Source of the DNA: Cranoglanis bouderius
Taxonomy: Eukaryota; Chordata; Actinopteri; Siluriformes; Cranoglanididae
Direction: 5' to 3'
DNA length: 64,000 nt
NCBI GenBank assembly: GCA_023630585.1
Contig: CM042535.1
Location: 34,444,399 to 34,508,398, forward strand
Below are positions 59,293-64,000 of this stretch, one piece after another. The position numbers and the translations under genes are program-made. Every line of letters starts with the position of its first letter. Within the stretch, counting starts at the first letter, position 1. The notes beneath the pieces were generated by a model. The model was not told the origin of the DNA. It made no database searches and was given only the letters and a program-made list of their open reading frames with translations.

Positions 59293-62113
59293 GTGAAAAG
59301 GGAGTTAAACGAAATTGACTTCCTTTGTAAATAGTCTTTACAAAAAAATTACCCCAAAAAAATGCGAATGAATAAACGAGTCAGTAAAAAACTGTTTTTG
59401 TCTGGATTTAGCGCTTGGATGGAAGGCAAACCTACGACTACCGCAATATAAAAATCACATTCGGGACAGACTACGGCTGCTGTACGGTCTGTCTGGGGAA
59501 AACGAGGTAATGTACTGCAACAAACATTTGCTTGTATAACATCTAGCTATATACAACAACCAAACACCTACAGAATCGCTATAGTCCATTCATATCTCTG
59601 TATATGGTGCAGTGTGTACAAAGAGCTTTGATGCATGTACAGTTGAGGTCATAAGTTTACATACGCCTTGCAGAATCTGCAGAATGTTGTTAATTTTAAA
59701 AAATAATAATAAGAGCGATCATAAGAATTGCATTTTGTGTTTTATATAGTGCTGCCCTGAATAAGCTATTTCACATAACATGTTTACATACTGTTTAGTC
59801 CACAAGACACGATAATAACTGAATGTACCAGTTCAAACGTTTACATACCTTTGATTCTTAATACTGTAGTTTGTTACCTGGATGATCAACGACTGTTTTT
59901 ATGTTTTGTGATAGTCGCTTATGAGTCCCTGGTTTGTCCTGAGCACTGAGTTGAACTGCCCACTGTTCTTCAGAAAAATCCTCCAGGTCCTGCACATTCT
60001 TTGCTTTTCCAGCATCTTCTGCATATTTGACCCCTTTCCAACAGCGACTATACGATGTTCAAAATAATATTTCACACCGATCATCCTGTTAAAAAGTTTA
60101 CATCCCTCTGGCTCGTAATGTATCATGTTGCCTTCTTGAGCATCAGTGAATGTTGGCACCTTTTGTAATAGTTGTGTACGAGTCCCTCAGTTGTCCTCAG
60201 TGTGAAAAGATGGATCTGAACATCATATAGCCGCTGTTGGAAAGGGGACAAATATGTGGAAGATGCTGGAAAAGTAAAGAAGGTGCAGGACCTGGAGGAT
60301 TTTTCTGAAGAACAGTGAGCAGTTTAAGTTAAGAGCCTGCAGTTAAGAGGGACTCATGAACGACTGTCACAAAACATAAAAACAGTCATTGATCATCCAG
60401 GTAACAAAACACAGTATTAAGAATCAAAGGTATGTAAACATTTGAACTGGTTCATTTGTGTAAATTCAGTTATTATTGTGCCTTGTGCACTATACAGTAT
60501 GTAAACATCTGTTATGTGAAATAGCTTATTCAGGGCAGGACAAAATGCAATTTTAATGATTCCTCTTATTTTGCAGATTCTGCAAGGTGTATATAAACGT
60601 ATGACCTCAGCTGTATTTGTGCGTGTCTCCTCAGGGTGTTGGCTCAGGTGTCATGTGAGTTGGTTCCTCCAAAAGATGCCCGTCCCACTGAGGGCCTCAT
60701 GTTTTTTAACTTGGAGCTTTCTCCGATGGCGTCGCCTGGTTTTCAGTCCAACAGGTACGTCACCTCAGGATGAAAATGACCGAGAGCGCGTGCTCGTAAA
60801 TGTATCCTAAACCGTGTCTGTTGTCGTATGTATTGGCGCTTACCGTCATGTCGTCTCTTGTAGGCAGTCGGAGTTGTTAGTGACACTGAACAGGCAGCTG
60901 GAGAGATGTCTCAGGAACTCCAGATGCATCGACACGGAGTCTCTGTGTGTCATCTCAGGAGAAAAGGTGACGCGTGCAGTGATTATTATGGTTCTGGCTG
61001 TCTGAACGTGTTTCACATTTACAGTATGTCCTGTATTGTATCATGGCATGCCGGATCAAACTTCACATTGAGTTGTAGGGAGGAATAACGCCTGCCACTC
61101 CTACTCCAGGTTTAAACCCTGCTGAAAGCGTGGTCCTGATTAGTCGGCATTAGTTAACCGTGATCGTCATGTTCTTGATTTGATTGACAGGTGTGGCAGA
61201 TCCGAGTGGACGTTCACGTTCTGAACCACGACGGGAACTTGATGGACGCAGCGAGCGTTGCAGCCATATCGGCCCTGTGTCACTTCAAAAGGCCAGAGGT
61301 CGCCATCCAGGGCCGAGACGTCACTGTGGTGAGTGTGACCTTATTCTAGTTTTATAATAAACGGTAGAATTGCTTGAATATATATTTAATCAGTCAGGAC
61401 TGCAATATTTTATAACTCTTCTTAATATGGTAACTCACTTCACCAGTCGTCTGAGAAGCCGTTTCAGTGTCTGCTGAACTTTCCCAGCATTTCAGCACTC
61501 TGTGATAAACGCCTGTGATACCTGAGAGAAGTCTTATACGATTATAACACAAGTCCAGATGCTGCGTCTTACTGCTGTTACACCGGATGACTGAGATGTT
61601 GTTTTTGTGTTTAGTTCAGTCCAGAAGAGAGGGATCCAATTCCGCTGAGCGTTTACCACATGCCCATTTGTGTGAGCTTCGCTTTCTTCCAGCAGGGGTA
61701 AAAAAAAAAAAAAAAAAAAAAAAAACCACACACCATGTAACAGCTGCACTCAGGACATGCTCACAGTTCAGACACATGAAGTTGTAGCAGATCTGATGTA
61801 TTTGTATAGATTAGAAAACCTGGTGTGTAACTTTTCTGAACCAGCAGCATTCTTTTATAAATGTTTCAGTCTATATGGCTTAGATGTGCAGATGGTTAAA
61901 CCTGTCCTCGTCCTCACCGTTTCTCCTGCAGCTCGTATTTGCTGGTGGATCCGTGTGAGAAAGAGGAGCTGGTTATGGATGGTCTCTTGGTCATAGCCAT
62001 GAACAAACACAGAGAGATCTGCTCCATTCAGTCCAGCGGAGGCATCATGCTACTTAAAGACCAGGTAAAGGAAGGGTGTGTGTGTGTGTGTGTGGGTGTG
62101 TGTGCGGAGGAGT

Positions 62114-62156
<43 letters not shown>

Positions 62157-63091
62157 ATGAATGGGGGGGTGTGGTGGGGCTGACTGACAAAGTGAGAGAG
62201 GGATGGTTAGAGAGAGAGGGGGGGGAGGGAAAACTGACTGACAGAGAGAGAAAGAGAGCGAGAGAGAGGGAGGAATGGATTGCCCGGGAGAGAGGGAGGG
62301 AAAACCGACTGACAGAGAGAGAGGAATGGATGAACAGGGTGAAAGAGATAGAGGGACAGATGGATGGACAGGGAGGGAGGGGGAGAGAGGGAGAGGGAGG
62401 GAGGGAGAGAGAGGGAGAGAGAGGGAGGGAGGGAGGGAGGGAGAGAGAGGGAGAGAGAGGGAGGGAGGGAGGGAGAGAGAGGGAGAGAGAGGGAGGGAGG
62501 GAGGGAGAGAGAGGGAGGGAGAGGGAGAGAGGGAGGGGAGGGAAGGGTGGGAGAGAGAGGGAGGGGAGGGAAGGGGAGGGAAGGGTGGGAGGGAAGGGGA
62601 GGGAAGGGTGGGAGGGAAGGGGAGGGAAGGGTGGGAGGGAGGGAGGGAGGGAAAACTGACTGACAGAGAGAGAGGGATGGATGAACAGAGTAAAAGAGAT
62701 AGAGGGACAGATGGATGGACAGACAGAGAGAGGGAAAACTGACTGACAGGGAGAGAGCAAGAGAGAGGGAGGGGCAGATGGATGAACAGACAGAGAGAGA
62801 GAGAGAGGAAGAGGGATGGAGGGATAGATGGATGGACAGACAGAGAGGCAGACATAGAGTGAGGGAGAGAGAGGAATGGATAGAGAGAGAGAGAGAGAGA
62901 GAGAGGGACAAAGGCATAGAGAGAGAGCTGGACAGGGATAGATAGAGAGAAAGCAGGAGAGAGAGAGAGACGGTTTTGTTGGTGTTTACTGAAAAAATAT
63001 TGAATAATTTAATGAGTGTGATGGAAATGTTTGAGACTATTAACTTAATATACGGTTTTGATACCTTTAGGCTTTGACATTTTGTGTGTTT

Positions 63092-63131
<40 letters not shown>

Positions 63132-63233
63132 AGGTTCTGAGATGCAGCAAAATAGCCAGTGTGAAAGTGTCAGAAATCACTGAGCTCATCACTAAAGCCT
63201 TGGAAAATGACAAACGAGTCAGGTAAAGTAAAG

Positions 63234-63273
<40 letters not shown>

Positions 63274-64000
63274 CTGTTATAACCTGCTATCTGAATACAG
63301 GAAACCACCACCTCCTATAATCGCTGTTTGCGAGAACTGACAATGTGTCATTTTCAGTTTGCATTTTGTTCAACTTGTTGTTCGACACCATTCTGTGACG
63401 AGCTGTAATTTTTATTCTTAGCTTCGAGAGAAAGGAAAAAGGAGTCTGGTGAGAGAACGTCTGTTTATAGCTGGTAGTGATGGGAGGTGTCATTCTTTAA
63501 TTAAAAAAAAAACAAACATGTAATTGTTTGAAATCGCTGTGGTTTATGAGCAAGAAAACACTTTGGGATGTACTGTTGTAGGAAAATCATCAACTTCTGC
63601 GTCACACATCACATGGCACACCATGCTCGCTGATGGTTTTCCTACAGCTGCATGCCCCAAAGTGTTTTATTTCTCATATCTTAATTAAAATAAAGAAATA
63701 AATATTAAGCCGACTTGCTTGCATTACGCCGACTTTTAATTTAAGTGACTAGCTGAATAAGTGAGTGCCCTGCTCGTTGTATGCATTGAAAGTTAAAGAT
63801 TCAAACCTAATTTTCGCTCTCTATTTGACCAATAGGAAAGAAGGCGGCAAGTTCGGCTTCGCAGAGTCCTTAGATAAGGAGCGAATCACGGTCCTGACGA
63901 GAGTGGAAGCTCCGCTGGAGATGACGGACGTCCAGGCGACGGCTGATGAAATCATCAGCAAAGCGGATGCTCCTCCTGAAGTGTATCTTTATCACATTTA
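58671..64000 (+). CDS. exosc9: exosc9 (exosome component 9 / Rrp45), exons 1-9, 3' end outside window
   Basis: EXOSC9 is a non-catalytic RNase PH-like subunit of the nine-subunit RNA exosome core ring; it pairs with EXOSC4 (Rrp41) in nucleus and cytoplasm for RNA decay and processing. Exons: 58671-58736, 59412-59506, 60635-60754, 60864-60966, 61191-61328, 61615-61697, 61932-62064, 63134-63222 and 63836 to about 63982; all phases join. Recognised text includes 'MRETPLSNCERVFLLKSIEG', 'RLDGRQTYDYRNIKITFG', 'RPTEGLMFFNLELSPMASPG', 'LNHDGNLMDAASVAAISALC' and 'REICSIQSSGGIMLL', i.e. both RNase PH subdomains. About 324 residues are visible; the human protein is about 440, so the acidic C-terminal tail lies beyond the window. 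Start choice: the ATG gives the family N-terminus 'MRETPLSNCE'. Confidence 0.96.
59222..59289. repeat. (TA)n microsatellite
   Basis: About 33 units in exosc9 intron 1. Confidence 0.95.
59412..59506 (+). CDS. exosc9: exosc9 exon 2
   Basis: 'RLDGRQTYDYRNIKITFGTD' then 'CCTVCLGKTR'; RLDGR is the RNase PH-family signature. Acceptor 'atttag', donor 'gtaatg'. Confidence 0.95.
59638..60615. mobile_element. Fold-back Tc1-type element with long inverted arms
   Basis: TA-bounded, 978 bp. Ends CAGTTGAGGTCATAAGTTTA and its inverse near 60590-60613. The two arms (about 59638-60050 and 60225-60615) are inverted copies nearly throughout, e.g. 'ATTTTTCTGAAGAACAGTG' against 'CACTGTTCTTCAGAAAAAT', around a loop of about 180 bases. 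No transposase. Lies in exosc9 intron 2. Confidence 0.88.
60635..60754 (+). CDS. exosc9: exosc9 exon 3
   Basis: 'VLAQVSCELVPPKDARPTEG' and 'FNLELSPMASPGFQSNR'. The acceptor lies only 19 bases downstream of the end of a fold-back transposon. Confidence 0.95.
60864..60966 (+). CDS. exosc9: exosc9 exon 4
   Basis: 'SELLVTLNRQLERCLRNSRC' and 'DTESLCVISGEK'. Acceptor 'ttgtag', donor 'gtgacg'; ends phase 0. Confidence 0.95.
61191..61328 (+). CDS. exosc9: exosc9 exon 5
   Basis: 'VWQIRVDVHVLNHDGNLMDA' continuing into 'FKRPEVAIQGRDVTV', the core of the RNase PH fold. 46 codons, phase 0-0. Confidence 0.96.
61615..61697 (+). CDS. exosc9: exosc9 exon 6
   Basis: 'FSPEERDPIPLSVYHMPICV' then 'SFAFFQQG'. 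The donor 'gtaaaa' runs directly into a long poly(A) tract. Confidence 0.94.
61698..61726 (+). repeat. Poly(A) tract at exosc9 exon 6 donor
   Basis: The intron starts 'gta' and continues as about 25 A residues. Confidence 0.9.
61932..62064 (+). CDS. exosc9: exosc9 exon 7
   Basis: 'YLLVDPCEKEELVMDGLLVI' and 'REICSIQSSGGIMLLKDQ', the second RNase PH subdomain. Donor 'gtaaag'. Confidence 0.95.
62075..62980 (+). repeat. Long purine-only tract in exosc9 intron 7
   Basis: (TG)n at 62075-62103, (GA)n at 62115-62154, then about 0.8 kb of GGGA/GAGA repeats with almost no pyrimidines except scattered GACTGACAG, ATGGATGGA and GGGTG units. No gene; long frames here are composition artefacts. Confidence 0.93.
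63097..63129 (+). repeat. (TG)n tract before exosc9 exon 8
   Basis: Ends about four bases before the acceptor AG. Confidence 0.93.
63134..63222 (+). CDS. exosc9: exosc9 exon 8
   Basis: 'VLRCSKIASVKVSEITELIT' then 'KALENDKRVR'. (GT)n tracts lie just upstream of the acceptor and just downstream of the donor. Confidence 0.94.
63236..63271 (+). repeat. (GT)n tract after exosc9 exon 8
   Basis: Starts 14 bases after the donor. Confidence 0.93.
63550..63690. repeat. Unclassified interspersed repeat, head palindrome only
   Basis: 'ACACTTTGGGATGTACTGTT' and 'CATGCCCCAAAGTGTTTTAT' are inverted, as are 'GTAGGAAAATCATCAAC' and 'GATGGTTTTCCTAC'. Related to the family at 60-600 and 43440-43805, here as a nearly clean 130-bp hairpin. 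Confidence 0.6.
63836..63982 (+). CDS. exosc9: exosc9 exon 9 (3' boundary uncertain)
   Basis: 'KEGGKFGFAESLDKERITVL' and 'ATADEIISKADAPPEV'. A 'gtatct' donor after GAAGT is likely, but the frame stays open to the window end, so the boundary is a guess. Confidence 0.85.

Noticed and set aside
62028..62945. Several long Ser/Pro-, Arg/Glu-rich frames in exosc9 intron 7
   Set aside because: Produced by GA-rich low-complexity DNA lying between two well-supported exons.

Overview
This is vertebrate nuclear DNA, almost certainly from a teleost fish. The genes are split into many short GT-AG exons, the proteins match vertebrate LIMCH1, PHOX2 and EXOSC9, and the non-coding space is full of Tc1/mariner elements (about a dozen), hAT-type MITEs, a tRNA-type SINE, a Rex/L2-like LINE fragment and long (TG)n, (AC)n, (AT)n and (TTA)n arrays. 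An unclassified repeat that recurs through the window is one I associate from memory with catfish and related otophysan fishes; that placement is an inference. Layout: (1) About 750-47253, + strand: the 3' part of a very large limch1 gene. I traced 33 exons whose reading phases join without a break (6078 nt, 2025 codons plus stop); the 5' end lies upstream of the window. Encoded in order: most of a calponin-homology domain, a long middle built from repeated 'LP-x-x-x-KDD' segments, a coiled-coil-like acidic/basic segment, a 13-residue minisatellite rich in S-P-V-R sites, a second charged helix, and one C-terminal LIM domain. (2) 47254-53426: LIMCH1 3' UTR, then a gene-poor interval with repeats. 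(3) 53427-55434, - strand: a compact three-exon PHOX2-like homeobox gene (192 aa predicted) with intact reading frame but an unusually short linker and C-terminus; a roughly 0.9-kb TTA/GTA triplet array lies just upstream of its start codon. (4) 57240-58670: intergenic, with GC-rich palindromes and the likely exosc9 promoter. (5) 58671 to the window end, + strand: exosc9 exons 1-9; the gene runs off the window. LIMCH1 next to PHOX2B is the known vertebrate arrangement, so the homeobox gene is best read as a PHOX2B-locus relative that has diverged. The three genes have unrelated jobs (actomyosin regulation, transcription control, RNA exosome) and show no operon-like relationship. No RNA gene or CRISPR array was found. 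The most interesting features are the divergent PHOX2-like gene, the repeat-driven expansion of LIMCH1, transposons that end within 20-45 bases of splice acceptors, and complementary GU/AC repeats bracketing skippable LIMCH1 exons.
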